Shown: piece after piece, positions 37,333 to 48,028 of the stretch
Layout: each line of letters starts with the position of its first letter
How positions within the stretch are numbered: the stretch's first letter is position 1
Assembly (NCBI RefSeq): GCF_001854885.1
Contig: NZ_MDDV01000001.1
Span: 75,518 to 139,435, forward strand
Length of the DNA: 63,918 nt
DNA from: Ensifer sp. LCM 4579
GTDB taxonomy: Bacteria; Pseudomonadota; Alphaproteobacteria; Rhizobiales; Rhizobiaceae
Direction: 5' to 3'
The notes under the pieces: generated by a model
What the model saw: only the letters and a program-made list of their open reading frames with translations
Databases searched by the model: none
Told to the model about the DNA's origin: nothing
Position numbers and translations under genes: made by a program

Positions 37333-38532
37333 GTGGAGAGCTATTGCGTGGCCGAGAAGCAGGACGTGGTGATCATTGGGGCCGGGGCCGCCGGCATGAT
37401 GTGCGCGATCGAGGCGGCAAAGCGCGGACGGCGCGTTCTCGTGCTCGACCATGGCAAGGCTCCGGGCGAGAAGATACGGATTTCCGGTGGCGGCCGCTGC
37501 AACTTCACCAATATTCATGCGGGCCCGAAGAACTTCCTCTCCGACAATCCGCATTTCTGCAAGTCGGCGCTCGCGCGCTATCGCCCGCAGGATTTCGTGG
37601 CGCTGGTCGAACGGCACGGCATTGCCTGGCACGAGAAGACGCTGGGACAGCTCTTCTGCGACCATTCGGCCAAGGACATCGTCCGCATGCTGCTTTCCGA
37701 GATGAAGCAGGCGGGCGCGGCGTTGAGGCTCGAAACGGCGATCTCCGCCGTCGAGCGGATCGGCTCGGGATTCCGGGTGACCACGAGCTCCGGGACGGTC
37801 GAAACGGATTCGCTGGTCGTTGCCAGCGGCGGCAAGTCGATCCCGAAGATGGGCGCAACGGGTTTGGCCTATCGTATCGCCGAGCAGTTCGGGCTGCATA
37901 TGGTCGAGACGCGGCCGGCGCTGGTGCCCTTGACGCTCGATCCCGTGCAACTCGAAAGGCTTGGGGCTCTCGCCGGCGTCGCAGCCGATGCCGAGGTGCG
38001 TTTCGGCAAGGCCGCTTTTCGCGAGGCGGTGCTCGTCACACACCGAGGTTTGAGCGGGCCAGCGATCCTGCAGATATCCTCCTATTGGCGGGAAGGCGCG
38101 GAAATCGTGCTCAAGCTGATGCCAGAGATCAACGTTGCCGGGATCCTCAAGGCAATGCGTCGCACGAACGGGCGACAGGCGCCGCAAACGGCACTCGCCG
38201 AGATCCTGCCGCGGCGCCTCGCGCACTTCTTTGCCGAGGAGGCAAGGCTCACCGGGCGACTGCTTGCCGATCTCTCCGACAGGGCGATAGAGGCGCTGGC
38301 GACCTCCATCCAGGCATGGACGTTGAAGCCCGCCGGCTCCGAGGGCTACCGCACCGCCGAAGTGACGCTCGGCGGTGTCAGCACCGGTGCGCTCGATTCA
38401 AAGTCGATGCAGGCACGAGACGTTCACGGGCTCTATTTCATCGGCGAATGCGTGGACGTGACCGGCTGGCTCGGCGGCTATAATTTTCAATGGGCCTGGG
38501 CCTCCGGCTTTGCTGCTGGTCAAGCGGTATAA
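37333..38532 (+). CDS. NAD(P)/FAD-dependent oxidoreductase, HI0933/YhiN family
   Basis: A 399-residue flavoprotein of unknown physiological role. Signatures: DVVIIGAGAAGMMCAIEAAK at the N-terminus, EKIRISGGGRCNFTN, and the C-terminal GECVDVTGWLGGYNFQWAWA. The GTG start follows an AAGGAAGG ribosome-binding site; a second GTG 15 bases later is also possible. No ATG fits near the FAD motif. It is divergent from the PuuA-like gene. Confidence 0.88.
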   Translation: MESYCVAEKQDVVIIGAGAAGMMCAIEAAKRGRRVLVLDHGKAPGEKIRISGGGRCNFTNIHAGPKNFLSDNPHFCKSALARYRPQDFVALVERHGIAWHEKTLGQLFCDHSAKDIVRMLLSEMKQAGAALRLETAISAVERIGSGFRVTTSSGTVETDSLVVASGGKSIPKMGATGLAYRIAEQFGLHMVETRPALVPLTLDPVQLERLGALAGVAADAEVRFGKAAFREAVLVTHRGLSGPAILQISSYWREGAEIVLKLMPEINVAGILKAMRRTNGRQAPQTALAEILPRRLAHFFAEEARLTGRLLADLSDRAIEALATSIQAWTLKPAGSEGYRTAEVTLGGVSTGALDSKSMQARDVHGLYFIGECVDVTGWLGGYNFQWAWASGFAAGQAV

Positions 38533-38748
38533 CGACCGCGCCAGATTGGTGATTTGCTTCTTCAGCCATTGTTAATGGAAATGGCCGAACCTCGTTTTCA
38601 TGGTTGCAAAGACCGCACTGGCGGAATGGTTCGCAAACGGAAACCGGAGTGTGTCCATTTCGCGGACTTTCCTCAACAGCAGGATGCTTGCACCATGAAG
38701 GGCATGGCAGGCCGGGGCCTGCCAGCCAAGTGTCGAGGACAGGATGCC

Positions 38749-38886
38749 ATGGACAAGCAACGCCGCCGCCCCCGCGCCATCGCTATTGCCCGGGCCGGTG
38801 AAAGCCGTACCGAAGCGGAGCTGATCGCCTTTGCTGCGTTTCTCGCTCTTTTCGCGATCGCCGCCGCCAGTTTCCTTTCGTTCTGA
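38749..38886 (+). CDS. possible small membrane protein (45 aa)
   Basis: A basic N-terminus (MDKQRRRPRAIAIARAGESR) followed by one hydrophobic helix (AELIAFAAFLALFAIAAASF). The ATG has GAGGACAGGA upstream as possible ribosome-binding site. No known family is recognised. A single-span inner-membrane protein with positive-inside orientation is plausible. Confidence 0.45.
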   Translation: MDKQRRRPRAIAIARAGESRTEAELIAFAAFLALFAIAAASFLSF

Positions 38887-39219
38887 CGCGCGGCGTTCCT
38901 GCCGCGTAGGCGACTGACGGCGCTCACGCTCATCGGCCACCAATCTGGGGCTCGCTGCGCTTATAAGAATTTTAATGGTTGCGCCCGAATATGGGCGCAA
39001 CGTGAGTCCGCAGGGACCCTTCTGCCGACAGGCAGTGCGGCCCCGCAATGATTGCCGGCGGGCTGGCGGCGTGCGCCGCATGACCTTCAAAAATACATCA
39101 GCCTGTTTCCGCATCGGGTGACATCCAAGCTGCAGTCTCAACGGTGCTGGCGCGAGCCGGGTCGAGGGCTCTAGGTCGCTGGGGGAGGCGAAAGGCAGGC
39201 GGGGGAGCCGAGGTATTTC
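38887..39219. other. intergenic region before the chemoreceptor gene
   Basis: A 333-bp region without a supported gene. It contains a perfect hairpin, GTTGCGCCC (38978-38986) with GGGCGCAAC (38993-39001) and a six-base loop, next to an AT-rich stretch (TTATAAGAATTTTAATGG). No T-run follows the hairpin on the + strand, so it may be a regulatory structure. The right end carries the purine-rich ribosome-binding site of the chemoreceptor gene. Confidence 0.5.
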
Positions 39220-41745
39220 ATGCTCATCGACAGGATTCTTGCCCGTTTCAAGATTCAGACGAAGGTTTTGTTCTTCATCCTGCCTTTCGTCGTCAGCATA
39301 TCCGCCGTCGGCCTTACCGGCCTCTATGCCTCGGGACTGCTGCAGGGACGCATGGAAATCTCGAACAGCGTCCTGCAGACCTTGAGCGGCTTCAAGGATG
39401 TCTACGCGGGAATGAATCAGTTCCTGCATGAGACAACCGAGGAGAGCCGCCAGGCGGTGAAGGAGACGATTGCCGCGCAGAAGGATGTTCTGGCTGCGAC
39501 GGCCGCCCACGTGGCGGGGGCAAGCGGCGAACGGGAACTCGCGGATGCGACGGCCGCTACGAGCGAGATCGAGACCCGTATCGACGGCCTTTGGACGTTG
39601 CACGAGAGCGAGCAGCAGCTCCGCCTGGCGACGCGGACCAATCTGGAAAAGCTGGTCGCCGAGCAGATGAAGATCAGCGAACAGACCAATGAACTGCAAT
39701 ATGCGGTGCGCAAGGACGAGAATGCGGCGAAAACCATGCTGCGCAACGCCGAAAAGCTGACGCGCGCGAGTCGCTTCTACGCAGAATTTGCGACAGAGCT
39801 CAGCAATGCGGCGACCGTCGAGGAGAAGCTGAAGGTTGCGTCGGAACGTTTCCCAATGCTCGGCCGGACGCAACGCGACATTTTCACACTGTTGCCGAAG
39901 GGCGAAAAGTCTCTCGCCGAGACGGTCAATTCGGCTGCAGGCGCGATTGGCGCGCTCATCAGGGCGCGGGATGAGCCGGAAACACTCGCCGGCCTGTGGA
40001 AATATGTCGAACGTTTCAACAATGCCGGCTTCGCTCTGGAAGCCGCGGCCGTCCGCAAGATGCGGGAAGCGACACAAGTCTTCAGCGAGCTTGACGGCAA
40101 GATCGCCAGCACCGAATCCGTCTTGACGGCAACACGCAGACTGTCCACCTCGCTCACCGACGTCCAGATATCCGCCGCCGCATTCCTCGGCAGCACGACG
40201 GAGGAAAATCGCCAGAGGCTCCTGGACAGGTTCCTGGCCGTGCAGTCGAACATGACGACCTTGCGCGGCATTGCCAAGGACGCGACTTTCATCGATGCAA
40301 CGGCCGACATGCTTGTTCCGATCATCAATGCGATGAAGAAGGATGGCGTCGCGCTGGTCGAGATTACCGACAAGCGGACGGCTGAATTCAACGCGGCCGG
40401 CGCATCGATCGATGCGATCTGGAACGACTTGACCGGCTTTGCCGAGCAGCAGAAGGTTGCCGCCGGCACGGAACGCAAGGAAGCCAATCAGATTTCCGTT
40501 GGCGCCACCATTGCCGGCGTCGTGATAGCGCTGCTCGCCGGCGTTGCACTGACGTTGACGCTGAAGCGACCGATCGGCCAGATCACGGCGGCCATGCGAC
40601 GCCTTGCCGATGGCCGGCTCGATACGGCGATCGACGGCGATGGTCGGCGCGACGAGATCGGCGACATGGCGCGGGCGCTTGGGGTCTTCAAGGAGAATGC
40701 CCTGTCGAAGGTACGCATCGAGGCCGAGAGCGTCGAACAGCGCGCCCGCGCCGAAGCCGAGCGCAGCCGCAACGACGCGGAGAAGCGGGAACTCGACCGA
40801 CAGATCGACCTGGCGGTCAATGAACTCGCGGCGGGCCTCGGGCGCCTGGCGCAAGGCGATCTCTCCCAGCAGATCGAGGTACCCTTCAACGGCCGCCTCG
40901 AGCAATTGCGGGTCGATTTCAACGGATCGCTCATCCGGCTACAGGATACGTTGGCGCAGATTCGCACCAATGCCCAGGCAATCCAGCAGAGCGGAGCCGG
41001 CATGCACCATTCGGCCGATTCGCTCTCGAAACGCACGGAGGCGCAGGCGGCCTCTCTCGAGCAGACCGCCGCGGCCGTCGACCAGATCACCGTGACTGTG
41101 CGTTCTTCCGCCGAGCGTGCGCACGAGGCGAACCAGGCCGTGTCGCAGACCAAGAAGAGCGCCGACAGTTCGGCAACAGTCGTCACCAATGCGATCGCCG
41201 CCATGGGTCGCATCGAAGAGGCCTCGCGCCAGATCGAACAGATCATCGAGGTGATCGACGACATCGCCTTCCAGACCAATCTCCTGGCGCTCAATGCCGG
41301 CATCGAGGCGGCGCGTGCGGGCGAAGCGGGCAAAGGCTTTGCGGTCGTTGCGCAGGAGGTGCGCGAACTGGCGCAGCGCTCGGCAGAGGCGGCGCACCAG
41401 ATCAAGGACCTCATCAACAAGTCGACCCAAGAGGTCAATTCCGGCTCGCTGCTCGTCAAGGAGACGGGAGCCGTGCTTGCTTCGATTAGCGCCGAGATCG
41501 TCACCGTCAGTCAGCACGTGGAGATGATCGCTATCGCCAGCCGCGACCAGGCGACGGCGCTGAACGAGGTCAACGGCTCCGTCAACCAGATGGACCAGAT
41601 GACCCAGCAGAATGCCCTGATGGTGGAGGAAGCGACCGCGACCAGCCGGGCCTTGGCCAACCAAGCCGATACGCTGATGATGCTGGTCGAGCAGTTTCGG
41701 TTGGAGCGGGAGAGCGGAGCCGGCGAGGTTTATCGCGCCGCCTGA
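39220..41745 (+). CDS. methyl-accepting chemotaxis protein with large helical periplasmic domain
   Basis: An 841-residue transmembrane chemoreceptor. TM1 is at about residues 16-38 and TM2 at about 425-447, enclosing an about 385-residue, nearly all-helical ligand-binding domain. A HAMP domain follows (about 448-500), probably a second HAMP-like segment (525-585), and the signalling hairpin with tip [20 protein letters not shown] (680-699) and [20 protein letters not shown]. There is no C-terminal CheR-binding pentapeptide. The very large helical domain reminds me of S. meliloti McpZ, but I cannot confirm identity. Confidence 0.93.
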   Translation: MLIDRILARFKIQTKVLFFILPFVVSISAVGLTGLYASGLLQGRMEISNSVLQTLSGFKDVYAGMNQFLHETTEESRQAVKETIAAQKDVLAATAAHVAGASGERELADATAATSEIETRIDGLWTLHESEQQLRLATRTNLEKLVAEQMKISEQTNELQYAVRKDENAAKTMLRNAEKLTRASRFYAEFATELSNAATVEEKLKVASERFPMLGRTQRDIFTLLPKGEKSLAETVNSAAGAIGALIRARDEPETLAGLWKYVERFNNAGFALEAAAVRKMREATQVFSELDGKIASTESVLTATRRLSTSLTDVQISAAAFLGSTTEENRQRLLDRFLAVQSNMTTLRGIAKDATFIDATADMLVPIINAMKKDGVALVEITDKRTAEFNAAGASIDAIWNDLTGFAEQQKVAAGTERKEANQISVGATIAGVVIALLAGVALTLTLKRPIGQITAAMRRLADGRLDTAIDGDGRRDEIGDMARALGVFKENALSKVRIEAESVEQRARAEAERSRNDAEKRELDRQIDLAVNELAAGLGRLAQGDLSQQIEVPFNGRLEQLRVDFNGSLIRLQDTLAQIRTNAQAIQQSGAGMHHSADSLSKRTEAQAASLEQTAAAVDQITVTVRSSAERAHEANQAVSQTKKSADSSATVVTNAIAAMGRIEEASRQIEQIIEVIDDIAFQTNLLALNAGIEAARAGEAGKGFAVVAQEVRELAQRSAEAAHQIKDLINKSTQEVNSGSLLVKETGAVLASISAEIVTVSQHVEMIAIASRDQATALNEVNGSVNQMDQMTQQNALMVEEATATSRALANQADTLMMLVEQFRLERESGAGEVYRAA

Positions 41746-41773
41746 TTTGAGCCGCCTTACCAGATAGCAGACT

Positions 41774-41805
41774 GGACGCCGCGCATTTGCAAATGCGCGG
41801 CGTCC
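41774..41805. terminator. 32-bp perfect palindrome between convergent genes
   Basis: GGACGCCGCGCATTTG is followed directly by its exact reverse complement CAAATGCGCGGCGTCC. The element lies 29 bp after the chemoreceptor stop and 38 bp after the stop of the convergent small gene, so it is probably a bidirectional terminator-like hairpin, although without a T-run. Confidence 0.7.
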
Positions 41806-41842
41806 ACTGTTTGGTTATGGATTGGAAGCAGGGCGGCACTCG

Positions 41843-42085
41843 TCAGTCGAGGCATCTGCTGTATCGCTCCGCCGCGCAAGGTTTCCCTTCGATTTCTACA
41901 GCGGCGTGAGCGCCGTCGCAGTCTTTGGGTAATGTTCTCCGCCGGCGCCTGTGGAACAGTGCAGAAAGCATGTTCTCCGCAAAGGTCTCCTTGCACGCGG
42001 GCGACTGGATATCAAAGCGTTGATCGAGGCGGCGCCGGTTTCTCGACGCCATGTCGAATAGAAAAGCCATTGCCATCATGTCCAT
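41843..42085 (-). CDS. small hypothetical protein (80 aa) divergent from LysR gene
   Basis: An 80-residue basic protein starting MDMMAMAFLFDMASRNRRRL, with a later segment FAENMLSALFHRRRRRTLP. No domain is recognised. The start codon has an excellent AAGGAG ribosome-binding site seven bases upstream, which is the main reason to accept it; the start regions of this gene and the LysR gene face each other over 88 bp, the classical arrangement of a LysR regulator and its target. Confidence 0.6.
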   Translation of the reverse strand: MDMMAMAFLFDMASRNRRRLDQRFDIQSPACKETFAENMLSALFHRRRRRTLPKDCDGAHAAVEIEGKPCAAERYSRCLD

Positions 42086-42173
42086 GGTGATGCTCCTTGT
42101 CTGCAAGCATCGCTTCTTTTATGCATCTCGGACTGTTTTACATACAGTCGATTTCCCCTTATGTTTTTCACTG

Positions 42174-43049
42174 ATGAAAAACATGGATTGGGACATCTAC
42201 CGCTGTTTCATGACCGTGGCGCGCGGCGGCGGTTTGACGGGAGCGGCGCAGGCGACGGGCCTGAGCGCCGCGACCATCGGCCGCCGCATGCTGGAACTGG
42301 AGGAGCGCACCGGCCGGACGCTCTTCGTCCGCAGCCAGACGGGTTACACACTGACTTCCGACGGTCGGGTTCTGTTCGAGCAACTGCGCGAGATGGAAGC
42401 GGCGGCCCGCAAGGTGGAGAATTGGCAGGAGCAGGGCGACGGGGCCGTGACCATCCGCGTCGCGGCGGGGACATGGGTCTCGTGGCTGGTCGCGGAGAAT
42501 TTTCCGGCGATCTGTACCGAGCGCGATTCCTTTAATATTGCGCTTTCGACAGGCGAAGCGCGGGCGAGCCTCGCCTATCGCGAGAGCGACATCGGCATTC
42601 GCGCCTTCGAGCCGGAGGAAGCTTATCTCGCGTCACGGCTGATCGGCGAAGTCGCCTATGCCGCCTATCGGCAGAAGAACGCGCCGGGCGCCGTGGAACG
42701 GTGGCTGGCCGTCGGCGAAGAGGAAGCGCGTTCGGCCTATTTGCGCTGGCCGCACGAACAGGCGACAGGCCGGATCGTCGCGACGGTAACGCGCCCGCGC
42801 TCCCTGCTCGACCTTGCCCGCGCCGGGGCGGGGACGGCGGTGCTGCCCTGTTTCGTCGGCGATCTCGATCCGCTGCTGCAGCGGGCGGGCGAGGAGATCG
42901 CCTCGCTCCGACACCGGCAGTGGATCGTAATGAACAACGAGGATCGCCACAGGCGGGACATTCGAACGGTCGTTGACCGAATGACGCGGCTCTTGCGCAG
43001 CCACACCGATCTCTTTGCCGGAAAACGGCCGCGGCGGAACGCCGCCTGA
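42174..43049 (+). CDS. LysR-family transcriptional regulator
   Basis: A 291-residue regulator with an N-terminal winged helix-turn-helix (DIYRCFMTVARGGGLTGAAQ, ATGLSAATIGRRMLELEERT, GRTLFVRSQTGYTLTSDG) and an effector-binding domain from about residue 90. In the HTH the sequence fits the LysR subgroup that keeps GxxxAAxxxxxSxxTIxRRxxxLE. The ATG at 42174 is used; a second ATG three codons later is possible. The likely target is the divergent small gene. Confidence 0.9.
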   Translation: MKNMDWDIYRCFMTVARGGGLTGAAQATGLSAATIGRRMLELEERTGRTLFVRSQTGYTLTSDGRVLFEQLREMEAAARKVENWQEQGDGAVTIRVAAGTWVSWLVAENFPAICTERDSFNIALSTGEARASLAYRESDIGIRAFEPEEAYLASRLIGEVAYAAYRQKNAPGAVERWLAVGEEEARSAYLRWPHEQATGRIVATVTRPRSLLDLARAGAGTAVLPCFVGDLDPLLQRAGEEIASLRHRQWIVMNNEDRHRRDIRTVVDRMTRLLRSHTDLFAGKRPRRNAA

Positions 43050-43076
43050 GCCGCAGCATCGCTTGGCTGTTGATGC

Positions 43077-43105
43077 GGATCGGCCGGCCTGGCGCCGGCC
43101 GATCC
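43077..43105. terminator. GC-rich hairpin between convergent LysR and small genes
   Basis: GGATCGGCCGG (43077-43087) pairs perfectly with CCGGCCGATCC (43095-43105) around a seven-base loop. It lies between the stops of two convergent genes and probably ends transcription from both sides; no T-run is present. Confidence 0.6.
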
Positions 43106-43116
43106 CTCGCATTGCG

Positions 43117-43242
43117 TCAGCGCCGCGCGCCTGTCCGGGAGGGTTCCCTCCGGACCACGGAAATTGGAACCGGCATCGGCCCGAAGTGCGCCCACAGCCC
43201 GGCGCCGAGCAGGATTGCGGTCGCCGCCGAAAGCGCGATCAT
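43117..43242 (-). CDS. possible small membrane protein (41 aa)
   Basis: A 41-codon frame, MIALSAATAILLGAGLWAHF followed by GPMPVPISVV and a basic tail. The first 20 residues form one hydrophobic helix. Its ATG overlaps the stop of the preceding small gene as TGATG, so it would be translated by re-initiation. No family recognised. Confidence 0.5.
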   Translation of the reverse strand: MIALSAATAILLGAGLWAHFGPMPVPISVVRREPSRTGARR

Positions 43243-43481
43243 CACGCCCGCCCTTGGGTGACGATGACGGGGATCAGCAGATCGCCCCAGTTGCCGTCGC
43301 CGCCGTGATGGCGTGCCGAGCGCACGAGTTCGACCGAGACGCCTGCGTCGACCGCCTTCATGACGGCTTGGTTGAGCCGATGCAGGTCATTGGCGACCAT
43401 GCGGATCGCGGCCTGCTGTTCTGTTGTCATGGCCGATGATTGTTCCTCGGCCCGTTCCTTGACGCGTGTCTGGACTGTCAT
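43242..43481 (-). CDS. small conserved-looking hypothetical protein (79 aa)
   Basis: A 79-residue soluble protein, starting MTVQTRVKERAEEQSSAMTT and containing AIRMVANDLHRLNQAVMKAV and SARHHGGDGNWGDLLIPVIV. No known domain is recognised. The start has an AGGAG ribosome-binding site. It lies 121 bp downstream of aceA on the same strand and is coupled by TGATG to a possible small membrane protein. Confidence 0.7.
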   Translation of the reverse strand: MTVQTRVKERAEEQSSAMTTEQQAAIRMVANDLHRLNQAVMKAVDAGVSVELVRSARHHGGDGNWGDLLIPVIVTQGRA

Positions 43482-43602
43482 TGGAGTTCTCCTCTTAAGG
43501 TTTGGAGCCGGATGCGGGGGCATTCCGGTGCCCGTCCCGCTTCGGTTTGGTGCATTCTGCAAGGCGCGCGACGGGCAGGGAGTGCCGCGCGCCTCGCCTT
43601 CG

Positions 43603-44892
<1,290 letters not shown>

Positions 44893-44965
44893 TCTTGCCT
44901 CCTGGTGAAATCGATAGCTCTTCGACTTTGGTCTCACGGCGCTCTTGCCCTGAAAGTTCATATGA

Positions 44966-45087
44966 CAGTTTTTACATTGCGCTGCGAAAACGCGCCACGA
45001 AAATCGGGAAACTCTCGGATCCAAAAGGGTTATCTTGTCTTGAGTTTGACAGTGATGTGAAGTAAAATTGTAAAAACATGTAAAAGC
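44966..45087. promoter_or_regulatory. TGTAAAA repeats between aceA and divergent regulator
   Basis: Within this 229-bp divergent promoter region the 8-mer TGTAAAAA/G occurs three times: as its complement TTTTTACA (44969-44976) near aceA, and directly repeated as TTGTAAAAACATGTAAAAGC (45068-45087) near the regulator. Regulators of the RamB/ScfR type control isocitrate lyase genes in other bacteria, so these could be the binding sites of the divergently encoded protein. Motif-level inference only. Confidence 0.45.
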
Positions 45088-45121
45088 GCTTTTGCCTGCC
45101 GGTTTGTCAATGGAGTTACAA

Positions 45122-46531
45122 ATGGCCGAGAACAAGATCTTTGCCGGGCCGCGCGTCAGGCGAATTCGCAACGGCATGCAGTTGACGCAGACGGCGATGG
45201 CGGAAGCGCTCGGCATCTCTCCCTCCTATCTGAACCTGATCGAGCGCAATCAGCGGCCGCTGACGGTGCAGCTTCTGTTGAAGCTGGCTTCGGTCTACAA
45301 GGTCGATCTCGACGAGTTGCAGGGCGAGGCCGGCGGTAGCCTGCAGCAACTGCGCGAGGTCTTCGCCGATCCGCTGCTGACCGGCGAACTCCCCGGAGAC
45401 CAGGAACTGATCGAGGTCACCGAGGCGGCTCCGAATGTCGCGGGCGGCGTCGTCAAGCTCTATCGCGCCTATCGCGAACAGGCCTCGCGGCTCAAGGACC
45501 TGGCGGAAGTGCTGGCCGGGCAGGGCCACATGGCGGCAGTCTCGGACACGCGGCTGCCGATCGACGAGGTCAGAGAGGCGTTCGAGGCGCGGCCCAATCA
45601 TTTCGCGCGGATCGAGGAGGCGGCAGAAGCATTTCATGCGACCCTCCCGGCGGGCGACGATCTGGCCGGGGCGCTGAAGGCCTGGCTGAAGAAGGAGCAC
45701 GGCCTGGCCGTGCGCACGCTGCCGCTGCATGTCATGCCCAACCTGCGCCGTCGCTTCGACCGCCACTCGATGCGGCTGTTCATCTCCGAACGCCTGTCAC
45801 CTTTCGACCAGGCGCGTGAGGTCGCCATGGAGGTGGCATCGATCGCCTGCCATGAGGCGATCGTGGCGGAGCTCGAACAGTTCCGCCTGGCGACCGCAGA
45901 GGCCCGGCGCATCGGTCGCTTCGAACTCGCGCGCTACGCCGCCCACGCGTTGATGATGCCTTACGCCGCCTTTCACGCCGCGGCGCTTCGCGCGAAATAC
46001 GACATCGACATCCTGAGAGCCCGCTTCCAGGTCTCCTTCGAGCAGGCGGCCAACCGCCTGACGATGCTGCAGCGGCCCGGTGCGGCCGGTGTGCCTTTCT
46101 TCCTGATGGAGATGGACAATGCCGGCCACCGTTTGCGCCGGGCGGGAGCGCAGGGTTTCCCCCATGCCCGCTTCGGCGGCGCCTGTCCCAAGCTGAATAT
46201 CCATGCCGCCTTCGCCGTCCCCGGCCAGATTCTCGTCGATCGCGTTGAAATGCCCGATGGCGGTACCTTCCTGGTGATTGCCCGCACGGTCGACGGTCCG
46301 CAGGCGAGCTATGAGGAGCGGGTCAGGCGCACCGCTCTACTGATCGGCTGCGAGGCCGGCTTTGCCGACGACACCGTCTACGGTGCTGCGCGCATGCCAG
46401 CAATCGCCGTCGGGCCGGCCTGTCGCCTTTGCGAGCGGCAGGGATGTCTCGCGCGAGCCGAGCCGCCCGTTACGCGACCGCTTGGCCTTGACGAAATGGC
46501 GGCGGGTTTGAGCGTCTTCGATTTTCAGTAG
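45122..46531 (+). CDS. XRE-family short-chain fatty acyl (ScfR/RamB-type) regulator
   Basis: A 469-residue regulator. Residues 1-65 are an XRE helix-turn-helix ([40 protein letters not shown]). The central part has the ImmA/IrrE-like domain ([40 protein letters not shown]) and the C-terminal part a cysteine-containing DUF2083 domain ([25 protein letters not shown]), as in RamB and MccR. Such proteins sense acyl-CoA-related signals. Position divergent from aceA strongly suggests aceA as target. The ATG behind GGAG at 45112 is preferred over an upstream in-frame ATG. Confidence 0.9.
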   Translation: MAENKIFAGPRVRRIRNGMQLTQTAMAEALGISPSYLNLIERNQRPLTVQLLLKLASVYKVDLDELQGEAGGSLQQLREVFADPLLTGELPGDQELIEVTEAAPNVAGGVVKLYRAYREQASRLKDLAEVLAGQGHMAAVSDTRLPIDEVREAFEARPNHFARIEEAAEAFHATLPAGDDLAGALKAWLKKEHGLAVRTLPLHVMPNLRRRFDRHSMRLFISERLSPFDQAREVAMEVASIACHEAIVAELEQFRLATAEARRIGRFELARYAAHALMMPYAAFHAAALRAKYDIDILRARFQVSFEQAANRLTMLQRPGAAGVPFFLMEMDNAGHRLRRAGAQGFPHARFGGACPKLNIHAAFAVPGQILVDRVEMPDGGTFLVIARTVDGPQASYEERVRRTALLIGCEAGFADDTVYGAARMPAIAVGPACRLCERQGCLARAEPPVTRPLGLDEMAAGLSVFDFQ

Positions 46532-46798
46532 GGCCGTTTCGGCGGCAGCAGGGCCTTGCCGCGCCGACGAAACCGGGCCCAGTCCGGCGGCAGTGGCGTT
46601 GCGATATCGGCTGTTAAGTGCTCGATTTTGCTCATGCTTGGCGAAACGCGAGCGCGCCGCAATACTCGCCTTTTCCGGCGCGAAAGCGCTTGAGGTTATT
46701 GCGAAACATGCCTAACCTCGGCACCGCAACGAACAACGGACGGGGCATGGCCGCACGGGTAGAGGTTTGCCCCGACCAGACAACAAGAGGGGAGTTTC

Positions 46799-47893
46799 AT
46801 GTCCAAACTCATCGTCGCAACTTTGGCAGCCGCTGTGTTGGCGGGCTCGGCGACGCTTGCATCGGCACAGGAGCGGGTCGTCAACGTCTATAACTGGTCG
46901 GACTATATCGACGACAGCATCCTCGAGGACTTCACGAAGGAGACCGGGATCAAGGTCGTCTATGACGTCTTCGACTCTAACGAAATCCTCGAAACGAAAC
47001 TGCTTGCCGGCGGCTCCGGCTACGATGTCGTGGTGCCGTCCGCATACTTCCTGCAGCGCCAGATCGCTGCGGGCGTGTTCCAGAAGCTCGACAAGTCGAA
47101 GCTGCCGAACCTGTCGAACATGTGGGACATGATCATGGAGCGTACGGCCAAGTACGATCCGGGCAACGAATATGCCGTCGACTACATGTGGGGCACCACC
47201 GGAATCGGCTACAATGTCGACAAGATGAAGGAAATTCTCGGTACCGACGAGAAGCCGAACTGGGACGTCATCTTCGACCCGGAGGTCGCCGCCAAGTTCA
47301 AGGATTGCGGCATTCACCTGCTCGATTCGCCGACCGATATCATGCCTTCGGCGCTCGCCTATCTTGGCCTCGATCCCGACAGCCATGAACAGGCCGATCT
47401 CGAAAAGGCGGCCGAGGTACTGATGAAGGTCCGCCCCTATATCCGCAAGTTCCATTCGGCGGAATATATCAACGCGCTGGCCAATGGCGACATCTGCCTG
47501 GCAGTCGGCTTCTCCGGTGACATCTTCCAGGCGCGCGATCGCGCGGCAGAGGCGAATGCCGGCGTGAGCGTCGACTATTCGATCCCCGAGCAGGGAGCGC
47601 AGATGTGGTTCGACATGCTGGCGATCCCCGCCGATGCGCCGCATGTCGACGAGGCCCACGAATTCATCAACTATCTGATGAAGCCCGAGGTCATCGCCAA
47701 GGCCTCGAACTACGTGTTCTATGCCAATGGCAACAAGGCGTCGCAGCAATTCCTCGACAAGGAAGTGCTCGAGGACACCGCCATCTATCCGTCGGACGCG
47801 GTCATGCAGAAGCTTTTCACGGTAACGCCGTTCGAGCCACGGGAGCAGAGGGTGCTCACGCGACTCTGGACGAAGATCGTGACCGGCCAATAG
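46799..47893 (+). CDS. potF: polyamine ABC transporter, substrate-binding protein (PotF type)
   Basis: A 364-residue periplasmic binding protein. A signal peptide spans about residues 1-22 (KLIVATLAAAVLAGSATLAS, cleavage after ASA). The mature start QERVVNVYNWSDYIDDSIL is the hallmark of PotD/PotF proteins, followed by LAGGSGYDVVVPSAYFLQRQ and WGTTGIGYNVDKMKEILG. It should bind putrescine-like polyamines. A possible promoter TTGAGG-N17-TAACCT lies at 46690-46718. A terminator-like hairpin follows the gene, probably lowering expression of the downstream transporter genes. Confidence 0.93.
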   Translation: MSKLIVATLAAAVLAGSATLASAQERVVNVYNWSDYIDDSILEDFTKETGIKVVYDVFDSNEILETKLLAGGSGYDVVVPSAYFLQRQIAAGVFQKLDKSKLPNLSNMWDMIMERTAKYDPGNEYAVDYMWGTTGIGYNVDKMKEILGTDEKPNWDVIFDPEVAAKFKDCGIHLLDSPTDIMPSALAYLGLDPDSHEQADLEKAAEVLMKVRPYIRKFHSAEYINALANGDICLAVGFSGDIFQARDRAAEANAGVSVDYSIPEQGAQMWFDMLAIPADAPHVDEAHEFINYLMKPEVIAKASNYVFYANGNKASQQFLDKEVLEDTAIYPSDAVMQKLFTVTPFEPREQRVLTRLWTKIVTGQ

Positions 47894-47907
47894 GCGCGGA
47901 AGGAATT

Positions 47908-47935
47908 GCCCGGACTTCGATCCGGGCGATTTTTT
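47908..47935 (+). terminator. intrinsic terminator/attenuator between potF and potG
   Basis: GCCCGGA (47908-47914) and TCCGGGC (47921-47927) form a perfect 7-bp GC stem with a six-base loop, followed by GATTTTTTG. This is a classical rho-independent terminator. As potG-H-I follow on the same strand, it probably works as partial terminator giving more binding protein. Confidence 0.8.
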
Positions 47936-48028
47936 GTGGGCCGATCTAATATGTATGGTGTTTCGGCCCACCAGAGAAATGGGCGTCGGTTGCCGTGCCG
48001 GGTCCATCGGCTGTGGCATCGGGGATAG

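Noticed and set aside
38978..39001. Hairpin as intrinsic terminator of the small membrane protein gene
   Set aside because: The stem is perfect but no T-run follows on the + strand, so I list it only as a structure in the intergenic region.
44893..45216. N-terminal extension of isocitrate lyase
   Set aside because: The frame stays open upstream but covers the divergent promoter region and the start of the XRE gene; the ATG at 44892 has a perfect AGGAGG site and gives the family's normal N-terminus.
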